A stretch of DNA of 64,000 bases from Streptomyces sp. G-G2 (GTDB lineage: Bacteria > Actinomycetota > Actinomycetes > Streptomycetales > Streptomycetaceae): the NCBI RefSeq assembly GCF_030063135.1, contig NZ_JASISO010000025.1, positions 1 through 64,000 of the forward strand. Reading direction: 5' to 3'. Shown here one piece after another: positions 41,266-50,820 of the stretch. Position 1 is the first letter of the stretch; every line of letters starts with the position of its first letter. The translations under genes and the position numbers were made by a program. The notes beneath the pieces were generated by a model. It had not been told where the DNA came from, made no database searches, and saw only the letters and a list, made by a program, of their open reading frames with translations.

Positions 41266-42363
41266 TCAGCCCCCGTAGACGAATCGGTCGGCACGGGCCA
41301 GCGACAGCGTGACCCGCTCCCCGTCATCACCCTGAGGAGGCCGGATCCGCCAGCCGGTGATCCGGCACCAGCCCACCCAGTTCGTCCACTGGTCGTGGAT
41401 ACGTATCCGCACGTCGTCACCGACCTGCCACGACCCGATCGGCGCCGCCGGATGGTCGATGACCTGGATCTCGCTCACCTCGCCGAGAGCTTGCCGGGCG
41501 ATACGCTCACGGCGGGCCCGCGCCGCCAGACGGTCGTTGCCCTTCTCGCCCGACACTTCGAGGACTCGCTCCATGCGCAGGCGCCCATTGCGGACGGCAT
41601 CGATGGCACGCCGACGCCCCCGCCCCTCGCCAGCGCCGAGCGCGATGATCACCTGCGCGTACGCGTCCCCGTCGTACGTCACCGGGGCGACGTCGACGAT
41701 GTTGACGCCGGACGCGAACATGAGGTCGCTGCGGCGGGTCCCCAGACGCGGCCACCCGAGACGAATCTGCCCAGACGGCCGACCGGCCGAGTAGTCCGAA
41801 TAGACGGTTTCCTCCGTCCACTCCGGGCCGCCCTCGACCTTCGTCATGTCGTCCACGATGTCGCCGAGGACGGGGGCCTCCCACCACTCGACCTTGTACG
41901 GCTCAGCAGGCGTGCCCACCTTGGTCCGGCTCGCCGCCCCGTCGACCATCACGTTGAGGTTGCCGTCGGGCTGCCCCTGGGCGTACGCCCACACATCGCG
42001 GATGACCTGGCAGGCGTCGGCGTGGACGTACGGGCCGCGCCCGTCAAGCTGGCCGTGAACGTCATGGCGGCGCTGAAGGTAGGAGCCCCAGCCGCCCGCC
42101 TCGATCGGGAACTTGTCGCCTTCCGGCTCGGCCCGCCAGATCAGGCCGCCCCACAGCACGGTGTCGTCCCGCTCCACCACCAGCACGGTGTTCGCGGGGC
42201 TGATCGTGGAGCCCACCAGATGCCTGAACGGCACGGGTACTTCCCCCGACAGGTCGCCGGGCTCCGAAAGGCCAGGTCCGAACTCGACACCGGACAACGG
42301 AAGATCGGGAACGACGACGTCGCCAGTCAGGGCGTCGTGGACGCGGTAGCGGTAGGTGGACAT
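41266..42363 (-). CDS. Phage minor tail protein, ReqiPepy6 Gp37-like
   Basis: 365 aa. The pattern YRVHDALTGDVVVPDLPLSG, then NTVLVVERDDTVLWGGLIW and a run of acidic strands, matches the Gp37-like family of Rhodococcus phage ReqiPepy6. These sit between the distal tail protein and the fibre in Gram-positive siphoviruses and likely form the baseplate hub. It is separated by two bases from the upstream gene and by one base from the next. Confidence 0.8.
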   Translation of the reverse strand: MSTYRYRVHDALTGDVVVPDLPLSGVEFGPGLSEPGDLSGEVPVPFRHLVGSTISPANTVLVVERDDTVLWGGLIWRAEPEGDKFPIEAGGWGSYLQRRHDVHGQLDGRGPYVHADACQVIRDVWAYAQGQPDGNLNVMVDGAASRTKVGTPAEPYKVEWWEAPVLGDIVDDMTKVEGGPEWTEETVYSDYSAGRPSGQIRLGWPRLGTRRSDLMFASGVNIVDVAPVTYDGDAYAQVIIALGAGEGRGRRRAIDAVRNGRLRMERVLEVSGEKGNDRLAARARRERIARQALGEVSEIQVIDHPAAPIGSWQVGDDVRIRIHDQWTNWVGWCRITGWRIRPPQGDDGERVTLSLARADRFVYGG

Positions 42364-42365
42364 GG

Positions 42366-43298
42366 TCAGATGCCCTCCTCGAACTCGATGTCCGCGATGA
42401 CCGTCGTCACGATGTCGGCCTGCAGGGAGCCCGCGTTGTCCTTCGTGAGGAACACCATCCCTTGGAGGCGCTGGGTGGTGCCCCGCATGTCGGCCGGGAC
42501 GTCGATGCTGTCCGCGGAGATCGCGTTGATACGGACGGACCCGTCGCCGTGGGTGCTGCCGTCATCGATCATGATCGACTGGCCCTGCACGCCGCCGAGC
42601 CGGAAGGCCGTGGAACCCCAGATGCTCCCCATGACCTGGAGGCCGGAGACCGTCATGACGACGCGGGCCCGGCGCGCCCAGGTGGGCACGCGGACATCGA
42701 AGCGGGAGGCCGGCGGCCAGTCGGCCCAGCTGCCGCTGTTCCCCGCCCAGTTCTGATCCTCGCCCGGCGAGGCGGTGTGCAGCTGTCGCTCCCGCCTCGG
42801 GTTCGCGATGGTCCGCACATCCTTGATCATCGAGTCGGTGACGACGCGGGTGTTCGCCGGAAGGTCGATCCGCGCGAGGGCGACGGCCGTCATCCCGGCG
42901 GGCGGCTTCACGGTGTTCGCCGTCACGTTGGGGATCACGTGGAAGTAGCCGATGTCGTCCTTCTCGGGGTTGCGGACACCCTCGTACTCGGGGTCCTCGA
43001 CACGCAGCACGAGCAAGTCCGAGCGGCCGGAGACACCGGTCGGGGCGACCGGCACGCTGTGAAAGCCGACGTTGTACTGCGTGTAGCTGCCCTGCCCCCA
43101 CGCCATGGCTCCGCGGATGACCGCAGAGCCGTCCCCGACACGAACACCGATACCCGGCGTCGCGAGCTGGGTGACCTTGAGGTCGTCCGACTCCGTGATG
43201 CCCTGAGCGCCGTGGCTCAGGTCCCTCACCATCATGCGGAAGGCCCTGGCCGCGTGGGTGCCGCCGTGGACGAGGAGAGGGGGGTTGATCAGCGTCAT
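42366..43298 (-). CDS. Phage minor tail protein
   Basis: 310 aa. It begins MTLINPPLLVHGGTHAARAF, followed by a beta-rich part with RSDLLVLRVEDPEYEG and NTVKPPAGMTAVALARIDLP. This is the usual pattern of siphoviral minor tail proteins encoded between the Dit-like and fibre genes of Streptomyces phages. No enzymatic motif is seen. It is probably part of the tail tip. Confidence 0.75.
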   Translation of the reverse strand: MTLINPPLLVHGGTHAARAFRMMVRDLSHGAQGITESDDLKVTQLATPGIGVRVGDGSAVIRGAMAWGQGSYTQYNVGFHSVPVAPTGVSGRSDLLVLRVEDPEYEGVRNPEKDDIGYFHVIPNVTANTVKPPAGMTAVALARIDLPANTRVVTDSMIKDVRTIANPRRERQLHTASPGEDQNWAGNSGSWADWPPASRFDVRVPTWARRARVVMTVSGLQVMGSIWGSTAFRLGGVQGQSIMIDDGSTHGDGSVRINAISADSIDVPADMRGTTQRLQGMVFLTKDNAGSLQADIVTTVIADIEFEEGI

Positions 43299-43323
43299 GA
43301 GCAGGTAGTCCTTGGGGAGGGGG

Positions 43324-44217
43324 TTACAGGGATTTGAAGGCGGCCCGCCAGGTCACCGACAAGCGGGAGGCGGAGGAGTAGCCGCGGGCTGTCCACCACA
43401 GCTCGGTGGACCCCACAGGGATCTGGAAGCGGTCCAGCCGGGAGTCCGTTGACATGCCGGCAGCCACGTTCTCGGCGCCGTTGCGCAGCGCCCACCGCGT
43501 CCCGGGCCGTGTCTCAATCTCGATGTACTCGCCGGTGGTCAGCGAGACGGACAGCTGGAGGAGCTGGCCCGTCTTCGGCATGTAGATGCGGGGGTCGATA
43601 CACGGCCCGGTGATCCGCAGCGACGGCCAAGCCGCGAGGGTGCCGCCGTTTCGGACCCAGCCGCGCCGCTCGTCCGGTAGGGAGACCCCCGTGTTCAACG
43701 GTGCAACCAGGGGGGCCTTCAACCCGCCGAGGCCCTTCGCGGACAGCGACAGCGTCAGCGCGGACGTGCTGTCTGCGTAGAACCGGGGATCGACGGCGAC
43801 GAACTCGATATCCAAGGGGATCCAGCCGACGGCGGCGTTCTCCCACGACGGGTCCACCCGCCGCAGCCGTCCGAACAGGACCCGGGTCTCACGGCCGGGC
43901 CACTGGATCCGCAGCGGCATGACCGCGCCCGGCGTCGTACGCGCCTCGGGAGCGTCCGCGAGTTCTTGCAGGTCGGAGAGGATGGCAACACCGGCCGCCG
44001 GATCTCCGGGCGTCCGGATGCCGCAGTCGATACGGATCGTCCGCGCCTCGTACCAGTCGGTGCCCGCCCACGCCCCGTCCGCACCCGGACGGGGCACGAC
44101 GTCCCCGCGCACCGGGGCCCGGCCCAGGCCCTCGATTTCCGCCATCGGCACCCGCGTCCCGTGCCCGATGACGACACCGCCCAACTCCACCTGGAAGTCC
44201 TTCAGCACGATGGTCAC
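43324..44217 (-). CDS. Distal tail (Dit-like) siphovirus protein
   Basis: 297 aa. The N-terminal domain starts MTIVLKDFQVELGGVVIG and has GDVVPRPGADGAWAGTD, as in siphovirus distal tail proteins. The C-terminal part (LRITGPCIDPRIYMP, TTGEYIEIETRPGT) fits the galectin-like domain. It connects the tape measure or tube to the tail tip. It overlaps the tape-measure stop by four bases. Confidence 0.85.
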   Translation of the reverse strand: MTIVLKDFQVELGGVVIGHGTRVPMAEIEGLGRAPVRGDVVPRPGADGAWAGTDWYEARTIRIDCGIRTPGDPAAGVAILSDLQELADAPEARTTPGAVMPLRIQWPGRETRVLFGRLRRVDPSWENAAVGWIPLDIEFVAVDPRFYADSTSALTLSLSAKGLGGLKAPLVAPLNTGVSLPDERRGWVRNGGTLAAWPSLRITGPCIDPRIYMPKTGQLLQLSVSLTTGEYIEIETRPGTRWALRNGAENVAAGMSTDSRLDRFQIPVGSTELWWTARGYSSASRLSVTWRAAFKSL

Positions 44218-47200
44218 CGCAGACCTCCGCGCTGCGCCCGGCGCAGCTGGTAGGCCATGGACGCGGCGATGTCGTTCGCGGACGCCGGGCTGTTCGCCAC
44301 GTTGATGGTCTGCGTGCCGATCGCGGGGGACTGCTGCACCACCACGATCTGTGGACGGCCGCTCCCGGCATCCACGAGGGTGCGGGGCACCAGCCCGTAG
44401 CCGAACTTTCCTGCCGTCGCTCCGAGTACGGCCGTGGCTCTGCCCCGCTTCGCTGCCGCATGCGGGATGTACGACTCGCCTCCGGTCTCGGGCTCGGCAA
44501 ACTTGATGAGGCCCTTCGCAGCCCCGGCGCCGCCGTACACGCCCGGCTCCCAGATACCGCCGTTCGCGTAGGCCAGGCCACGGTTCGCCTTCACCAGGTC
44601 CGAGAGGAACCGCTCGCCCTGTGCTCCGGTACCCCGCAGCTGGGCCGCCGCGAGGTTGGCGACCTCGATCAGTCGGTCCTCACCCAGCCCTGTCAGGTCG
44701 GCGACGTCGTGGATACCGCGGCCGGCGCCGAGTGCGCCGATCAGCTTCACCAGGTCGGTCAGCTGCTCCCCGTCGAGAGACTTGCCCGCCGCCTGCGCGG
44801 CAGCGTTCGCCTTCTCCGCCTTGCCGCGGTCGCGTACCGCTTCCTGGGCGAGGGCCTCCGCGCTCGAGTCGTTCTGCTTCGCCAGGCGCTCCGCGAGCGC
44901 ACCGAACCCGTTCGTCGCCAGCTGCGTCAGCGCGCTCTGGAACGCGGAGTTGTCTTTCACCGCGTTCTGGAGCTGCGCCGTGTAGTCGGCCAAGCTGGCG
45001 CGGGCGGATGCGGACAGCTTCTTGAGCTGGTCTGCCATGTCCTGCACGTACCGGGTCGAGCCGGTGGCCATCTTCCGCGTCAGCTCAACGCCGTCGTCGC
45101 CCATGTCCTCCAAGGCCTTGGCCACGTCCGTGCCGGCCCGCTGGGCGACGGTGGTCAGGTTGGACCGCCAGGCCTGCGCTGTGGACACCGAGCTGCGCAG
45201 GTTCGACTCGAACAGGCCGAGGTCGAAGACTTCCTTGTCGCCCTGCTTCTTCTTCGACTTGGAGACGACATCGCTGACGGAGAACCCGGAACCGCCGAGA
45301 GCCTGGTACGACCAGTCGGACAGCCCACCGGACGCGTTGTAGGTGACCTCGCCGCCGAAGCGGCGTGCCACCTGGTCCAGGATCGCCTTGGACCGGGCCC
45401 GTTTGCCCGAAGCGAAGGGGATGTACGCCTCACCTTGGGTTTCGTCTTCTGCCCACACCCGCCACTCGCCGCCGCGCGCGATCTGCGCGACATGGTTCTC
45501 CCGGACACCGCCCGAGGCGTACGTGAGGATGCCGCCGCTCGCGAACTGGTAGCCGTCCGCGTACGGGCCCGGCTGCCTCGACGTCCTCCAGATGTCGTTG
45601 TGGACGGTGGTCACCGTCACAGTGCGCCCATAGATCGAGTTGATGGCGCCCTGGATGGTGGCGGCCCCGCCCGTCGCGGACCCGGTCGGCACGGTCACCG
45701 ACACGTTTTTGGTGCCCGGCACCGCTTCGATGGAGAACCCGAGGTTCACCAGCTCCTGCCGGGCCGTCTCGGTCGGCGCGCTCACAATGACGGACTTGCC
45801 GCCGGGAACGCCCGCGATCGCCGTCTTGACGTTCTCAAGGCTTGCGATCGTCTCCGCCGTCGACGAGGACACGGAGACGTGCTTCGCGCCGGGCGTCTGA
45901 CTGATCTTGGAGATCAACGCGTCCAGGTCGGTGCGCGCCAGGTCCGTCGGCGCGGTCACCTGCACCCGCCGGTCCTTCAGGTCGGTGATCGTGAAGCCAA
46001 GCTTCTTCAGATTCTCGCGGGCCTCGTTCGAGAGCGTCGCGATCGTCACCGTCTTGTGGTCGGGTGTCGCCTTCAGCGCCTGCTGTACGGCGATCAGCTC
46101 CGACATCGCCGCATCCATGCCGGCGGTCTGGAGGAGGATCGACACCCGCTCGGGCACCAGACCTGCCGCATCGGCGAGCTTCCCCGCCTGCTCGGCGGTC
46201 AGCCCGAAGCCCTCAGCGGTAGAGATTGCGGAGTCGCGGGCGGACTGCATCTGCTTCTGCGCCGCCTGCAACGCCTCCGGGACGGTCTTCCCGTTGGCCT
46301 CCGCGAACTGGTAGGCGGCCAAGGCGGCGTCCGCACTGTTCGTGGACAGGCCTTGCAGGACATCGAAAAGCTTCTGCCCGTTGCGGGTGACCGTGGACAG
46401 CGACCCGTCCATGTTCAGCAGAACCTTGCCGTACCCCTGGGCTTGGTCCACGCCACCCTTGAACGCCTCGTTCGCGTCAGAGATCTGCCGGTTCAGCCGG
46501 GCCTCGGCCGCCGACAGGTTCACCGATCCGCCAGCGAGGATGTTCAGCGCGTCGTGCAGTGCACGGGCCCGGGTGTCCGCATCAGCGGTGGAGTCCGACA
46601 AGCGGCGCATCGCGTCGGAGAACCGCCCGAACGGACCGACCGAGTCGGCAGCGGACTTCGCGCCGGACCCGGTGGCGTCGGCAAGGTCCTTTGCGTCATT
46701 CACGGCCTGGGACATCTCGCCCTTGACCGAGCCGATCGCGTCGGCTGCCTTCTTGTAGGCGAATCCCTGGGTCGTGTAGTCCCTGACCGCGCCTCCGCTG
46801 GTGACGATCATTTCCTTGTTGGCGTCCGCAGTTTCCTTCAGCCGCTTCTGGAGGGCGTTGAGGCCGCCGTCCTGCCCGAGGTAGGCGTCGGTGAGCTGTC
46901 GGGCGTTCACCCCGGCCTTCGACATCACGTCGGCCAGGCGGGCTTTCCCGTCGAAGACCTTCGCGTCCATCACGGCCTGAGCTGCTGCGCCGCGCACGCT
47001 TTCGTTGATCGCACCGTTGGAGTCGCGCAGGGCCTGGGCGAGGCTGCTGATGCGGGACTGGTGCTCGGCTGCCGCCTGTGCTGCCTTCTGCTGGTGGGCG
47101 GCGAGCATCGACAGACCGACACCAGCGGCGGCGATCGTTACTCCCCACGGCCCGCCGAGCGCCCCCATCAGGCCGCGGGCGGCCCCACCGAGTCCGACGC

Positions 47201-49163
47201 CGATGGAGCGGGCCAGGCCGGAGGCCGGTCCCTCTGCGGACCGGAAGGCGGCCGACATCTGCCCGACGATCGGGATGCGGGTCTGGAGGACGGCGAGTGC
47301 CTGCCCGATGCGGCCCACGGACTGCCCCTGCGCGGCGGCCAGGCTGGCCTGCACACGCATCTGGTCGCCCCAGGACCGGTAGGCGCCCACAACTGGGCCC
47401 GAGACGGTCTGACCGAGGCTCTGCATCATCGGTGCGACACGGCGGGCCAGCATCATGGCGACGATCGCGGTCTGTACGGGTCCCGGCAGCGCGGAGAAGC
47501 CGCGCACCAACCAGCCCACCGCCGCGCCGATCGGCACCAAGGCCCCAGACAGGCCGGAGGCGGCGGTGGTCGCCAGGTTGAACGCGGTAACGATGATGTC
47601 CAGGGCCGTCGACCCGGCCCCGCTCTCATCGGTGACTTCGGCCATGGCGTCCGCGACGGGACGGAGCCCGTCCACCAGGTTGTTGAAGATGTCGATGCCG
47701 GCCCGGCCGACGTTGACCAGAACGTTCAAGCCTGCGGCGGCAGCATCGAAAGCAAGGTCCTTCGCGGGACCGCCGAGCCTACTGATCGCACCCCACAGCT
47801 CGCCCAGCCCCTTGGCTGCGGCAGCCGACGCGGACGGCTTCGCCAAGGTGTACAGGTCGTGGAGGTAGTCCAGGGCTCCGGCGATGGCGGGGGTTCCGGC
47901 GCCCAGCATCTTCGTGGTGAGGCGGGTGAGCTTCTCCAGGCCGGGCGCGGCCGCCGTGTACAGGACCTGCCCGGAGTTCTTCGCCTGACTCTTCAGCTGG
48001 TTGAGTGCACCGGCGAGGCCCTTCGTCTGGGAGGCGGCGATCTCACCGGCCGCACCGGTACGGCCGATCGCCGTCCGCATCTGGTCGAACGACTCGACAC
48101 CCTGATGGGCGAGGGCCATCGCTCCGGCGAGCGCAGGCTTCCCGACGACCTTCGACAGAGAGGCCGTGAAGTCCTGCTGACTCAGGCGGTGCTGTGCCTT
48201 CTCGAAGCCTTCGACGACGGTACGCAGGCCCTTGAAGTTGCCCTGCGTGTCCCACGCCTCGATGCCGAGCTCGGCCAGGCCTTCCTTCATCCGCTTCGTC
48301 GGCGCGGCCAGGTTCGTGAAGATGCCCCGCAGTGACGTTCCTGCTTTGGAGCCGAGGATGCCCGACCGGGCCAGCATCGCCACGGATGCGGCCGTGTCCT
48401 CCAGCGAAATGCCCAGCTGGGCGGCGACCGGGCCCGTGTAGGACATCGCGTAATAGATGTCCTGGAGGCCACCAGAGGCCGCGTTCGCGCCGGCCGCGAG
48501 GACATCGGCTGCCCGGCCCGCATTGTTCGAGCTCAGCCCGAACTGGTCCATGACGTCGCCGAGATAGCGGGCAGCATCGGCCGCGGAGAGGTTGTCGGCC
48601 GCCGCGAGCTGCATGGCCGCCCGCGCGTTCGCGATCGACGAGGTGGATGTCTGGCCCGCCTTCGCGAGTTCGAGCATGGCGTCCGCGGCCTTCGAGGCCG
48701 ACGTGCCTGGGATCTTCAGGTCGGAGCCAAGCTCACGGGCCTTGGCGGCCGCCATCACCATCTCCTGGCCGGAGGCGCCCGTGACCGCGCCCCATTTCTG
48801 GACGGCGCGCTGATACTCGTTGCCCTCTCGGGCGATCTCCGCGAGACCGGCGACGATGCCGCCGCCGGCCAGCAGGTTCCGCAGGTGGTGCGCTTCCTGC
48901 CCGGCGCCGATGAGACCGCGCCGCAGCTGGCGCATCGACGCATCGCCATCCGAACCGGCTTGCCGAAGAGAACGCCGGGCGCCGTCGGCGTCGGTGGAGA
49001 TCCCGCGCAGGCCTGCCGAGCCGGAGCCGACACGGCCCAGCGTGCGGTGTAGCGAGTCGACATCACGGCCGAGGGAGCGGAGCGCGCCGGAGGCGCCCCG
49101 GATGCTGGACAGCAGTTGCGCCGCGTCGGCGCGCATCTGCACGCTGAGCGTGTAGCTCGACAC
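44214..49163 (-). CDS. Tail tape-measure protein
   Basis: 1649 aa, the longest complete gene here. The TP901-1-type core lies at about residues 110-340 (ARELGSDLKIPGTSASKAAD, AARYLGDVMDQFGLSS, ARSGILGSKAGTSLRG). Long Ala-rich helical stretches and two hydrophobic segments (LPGPVQTAIVAMMLARR, PWGVTIAAAGVGLSMLA) follow. Family members set tail length and are ejected into the host. By length, a tail of roughly 240 nm would be expected (about 0.15 nm per residue), a rule of thumb only. The uninterrupted frame shows no decay. Confidence 0.9.
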   Translation of the reverse strand: MSSYTLSVQMRADAAQLLSSIRGASGALRSLGRDVDSLHRTLGRVGSGSAGLRGISTDADGARRSLRQAGSDGDASMRQLRRGLIGAGQEAHHLRNLLAGGGIVAGLAEIAREGNEYQRAVQKWGAVTGASGQEMVMAAAKARELGSDLKIPGTSASKAADAMLELAKAGQTSTSSIANARAAMQLAAADNLSAADAARYLGDVMDQFGLSSNNAGRAADVLAAGANAASGGLQDIYYAMSYTGPVAAQLGISLEDTAASVAMLARSGILGSKAGTSLRGIFTNLAAPTKRMKEGLAELGIEAWDTQGNFKGLRTVVEGFEKAQHRLSQQDFTASLSKVVGKPALAGAMALAHQGVESFDQMRTAIGRTGAAGEIAASQTKGLAGALNQLKSQAKNSGQVLYTAAAPGLEKLTRLTTKMLGAGTPAIAGALDYLHDLYTLAKPSASAAAAKGLGELWGAISRLGGPAKDLAFDAAAAGLNVLVNVGRAGIDIFNNLVDGLRPVADAMAEVTDESGAGSTALDIIVTAFNLATTAASGLSGALVPIGAAVGWLVRGFSALPGPVQTAIVAMMLARRVAPMMQSLGQTVSGPVVGAYRSWGDQMRVQASLAAAQGQSVGRIGQALAVLQTRIPIVGQMSAAFRSAEGPASGLARSIGVGLGGAARGLMGALGGPWGVTIAAAGVGLSMLAAHQQKAAQAAAEHQSRISSLAQALRDSNGAINESVRGAAAQAVMDAKVFDGKARLADVMSKAGVNARQLTDAYLGQDGGLNALQKRLKETADANKEMIVTSGGAVRDYTTQGFAYKKAADAIGSVKGEMSQAVNDAKDLADATGSGAKSAADSVGPFGRFSDAMRRLSDSTADADTRARALHDALNILAGGSVNLSAAEARLNRQISDANEAFKGGVDQAQGYGKVLLNMDGSLSTVTRNGQKLFDVLQGLSTNSADAALAAYQFAEANGKTVPEALQAAQKQMQSARDSAISTAEGFGLTAEQAGKLADAAGLVPERVSILLQTAGMDAAMSELIAVQQALKATPDHKTVTIATLSNEARENLKKLGFTITDLKDRRVQVTAPTDLARTDLDALISKISQTPGAKHVSVSSSTAETIASLENVKTAIAGVPGGKSVIVSAPTETARQELVNLGFSIEAVPGTKNVSVTVPTGSATGGAATIQGAINSIYGRTVTVTTVHNDIWRTSRQPGPYADGYQFASGGILTYASGGVRENHVAQIARGGEWRVWAEDETQGEAYIPFASGKRARSKAILDQVARRFGGEVTYNASGGLSDWSYQALGGSGFSVSDVVSKSKKKQGDKEVFDLGLFESNLRSSVSTAQAWRSNLTTVAQRAGTDVAKALEDMGDDGVELTRKMATGSTRYVQDMADQLKKLSASARASLADYTAQLQNAVKDNSAFQSALTQLATNGFGALAERLAKQNDSSAEALAQEAVRDRGKAEKANAAAQAAGKSLDGEQLTDLVKLIGALGAGRGIHDVADLTGLGEDRLIEVANLAAAQLRGTGAQGERFLSDLVKANRGLAYANGGIWEPGVYGGAGAAKGLIKFAEPETGGESYIPHAAAKRGRATAVLGATAGKFGYGLVPRTLVDAGSGRPQIVVVQQSPAIGTQTINVANSPASANDIAASMAYQLRRAQRGGLR

Positions 49164-49256
49164 CTGGCCGGTGCCCTTACTCCCCGCGCGCCTACCTCGT
49201 GCGCCCCACCGCCCCCAAGCGGCGTATGCGGGCCGCTGACGGCCCGCACGTCCAAC

Positions 49257-49640
49257 TCAGTCCACCGTAGTGCCGCCCGCCGCACGGTCCCCGGCCTGCG
49301 CTTCCGCAGCAGCGCGGGGAATCAGCCCGATCCGTACGCCGAACCCGTCCGGCCCGTCCGGTACCTGCTGCTGCTCAGTGGCGATCAGCTCGCAGCCCAC
49401 GCACCGGACCGTCGTGCTTACGTACGCGTGCCGGTCACCGCCCGCATCCTCATCCCACTCCGCCCCGCGTGTGCCGCACTGCTCGCACACGCTGCGCCGG
49501 TACGCCTCGTAGGCGAGCGCCTTGACTCGGTCGCTCTCCGACCAGCGGCCATCCCCGGCGCCGAGGAAGAAGGAGTGCGAGATCCGGTACCGGTCGCACA
49601 CCTCCAGCTCCGCCCGGAGCTGACCGTCAGCGATCAGCCT
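49257..49640 (-). CDS. Tail assembly chaperone frameshift extension (gpT-like)
   Basis: 127 residues read in the -1 frame after slippage at 49640-49646, giving a 319-aa fusion with the upstream 193-aa chaperone. The extension carries a zinc-ribbon-like Cys pattern (VCEQCGTRGAEW, VRCVGCELIA), seen in actinophage gpT-like products. It has no ribosome binding site of its own near the overlap, as expected for a product made only by frameshifting. Confidence 0.8.
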   Translation of the reverse strand, partial: RLIADGQLRAELEVCDRYRISHSFFLGAGDGRWSESDRVKALAYEAYRRSVCEQCGTRGAEWDEDAGGDRHAYVSTTVRCVGCELIATEQQQVPDGPDGFGVRIGLIPRAAAEAQAGDRAAGGTTVD

Positions 49641-50215
49641 TTTCCCAGCTCCGTGACCGTCGACCTGTTGATCTGCTGCGCCTGCCACGCCGCGGCGAAG
49701 AGTGCGTTCGACTCCGCGATCGGCCAGCTGTCCAGAAGATCCTGCGCGTCCTGCGCCGTCATGCCCTCCACCATCTGGCCGTCCTCGTCACGCTCGATGT
49801 GCGCGGCGGACAGCAACGCCGGCGGGAAGCTCTCCGGGTTCCAGGCATCGCCGCTTTCCGCCTGCTCCTCCGTCGGAGGGTTCTGCCGGATCAGCCCGTC
49901 GAGGACTGGCCGCGGCAGCGCCCTGAACGTGAGCTGCACGGATACCTCATCGAATGCGGCCTGCGCCGCCTCCAGCTCAGCCTGCGCCGCCTCCAGCTCG
50001 GCGGGCTCGCTGCCGGTCTCCGCCTCGGCCATCCGCAGGCGGGCGGCGTTCAGCTTCGCCTGGTCAAGGCGCTTCTGCGCGGCCAGGTCGTCGCACAGTT
50101 GGAGAACCTGCTCTGGGAGCTGCCGGGCACGGAGTCGGGCGAGCTTTCTGGCCCAGGGGGAATCGCGGGCAACGGCCTTCGCGGGCGGGTTCGAGGATGT
50201 GGTGGTGCCGGGCAT
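49634..50215 (-). CDS. Tail assembly chaperone (gpG-like)
   Basis: 193 aa. The N-terminus is basic, then comes a heptad-like helical segment (EPAELEAAQAELEAAQAAFD), and a C-terminal domain ends in NRSTVTELGKG. It sits directly between the tail tube and tape-measure genes, the fixed position of tail chaperones. The stop follows GGA AAA GGC, which forms the slippery site. The chaperone coats the tape measure during tail assembly. Confidence 0.8.
   Translation of the reverse strand: MPGTTTSSNPPAKAVARDSPWARKLARLRARQLPEQVLQLCDDLAAQKRLDQAKLNAARLRMAEAETGSEPAELEAAQAELEAAQAAFDEVSVQLTFRALPRPVLDGLIRQNPPTEEQAESGDAWNPESFPPALLSAAHIERDEDGQMVEGMTAQDAQDLLDSWPIAESNALFAAAWQAQQINRSTVTELGKG
49640..49646 (-). promoter_or_regulatory. 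Programmed -1 ribosomal frameshift site G_GGA_AAA
   Basis: On the minus strand the codons are CTG GGA AAA GGC TGA, giving the heptamer GGGAAAA in the correct frame (X_XXY_YYZ). Slippage by -1 enters the 49257-49640 frame, producing ...ELGK-RLIADG... and bypassing the stop two codons later. The lambda G/T site GGGAAAG differs by one base. Confidence 0.85.
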
Positions 50216-50328
50216 GGTGACTCCAACGTGAAAGGGGTGGGAGCCAGCCGGGCCCGCGTCGGGCGCACGCCGACAAGGAAGGGGCGCCTGGACGGAGATA
50301 GGCCCGGCCGGGGTTGGGGGAGAGTGGG

Positions 50329-50820
50329 TTACGGGGTCTTCGGTGCGGCGGGCGGCACCGGGGCGTCCTGGAGCGGCTTCTCCGTGATCGAGAACGCCAC
50401 CGTGAATTTGGCGGCCTCGTTGTCGACGCTGTACTGCGGCGACCGGGAGCCGATCCGCACGGGGAAGACATCCATCGAGCGGCTGGCGGGCACATCGCCC
50501 TTGCGGAGGATCACCACCCAGCCCGTTGCGTCCTTCGTGAGGAGCTGCTCGATCTCGTCGGCCACCTTGTCCTCGTAGAACCCGAGGGAGGAGTCATCCG
50601 CCTGGTCCGTGCCCGGGATCTTCGACTCGAAGGTGCTGCCGAGATCGGGGGTTTCGATGGCCTGGTTCGACAGCGACCAGCCGTCGATCGCCGCGATCGC
50701 ATCGGTGAGGTCAGTGCCGGCGGTCAGCTCCGCCCGCGTAGGAACGTGGCCAGGGTCCTTGACCGCCTTAAGCCACAGAATGCGCGTGACGCCGCGCCGC
50801 GAGTATTTCTGGATCTGCAA
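50329..50820 (-). CDS. Major tail (tube) protein, 5' end next to IS remnant
   Basis: 163 aa from a TTG at 50820; the normal ATG may have been lost. It begins LQIQKYSRRGVTRILWLKAV. The pattern PTRAELTAGTDLTDAI, TPDLGSTFESKIPGTDQADD and SSLGFYEDK is that of actinophage tail tube proteins. The ending (EAAKFTVAFSITEKP) is also typical. Sequence upstream of 50820 is unlike phage DNA and leads into an ISAzo13-type fragment, so the gene has probably lost its promoter and ribosome binding site. Confidence 0.75.
   Translation of the reverse strand: MQIQKYSRRGVTRILWLKAVKDPGHVPTRAELTAGTDLTDAIAAIDGWSLSNQAIETPDLGSTFESKIPGTDQADDSSLGFYEDKVADEIEQLLTKDATGWVVILRKGDVPASRSMDVFPVRIGSRSPQYSVDNEAAKFTVAFSITEKPLQDAPVPPAAPKTP

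Noticed and set aside
44460..48335. 1291-codon plus-strand open frame opposite the tape-measure gene
   Set aside because: Typical antisense shadow of a high-GC gene; the minus-strand product has clear TP901-type similarity and the plus product has none.
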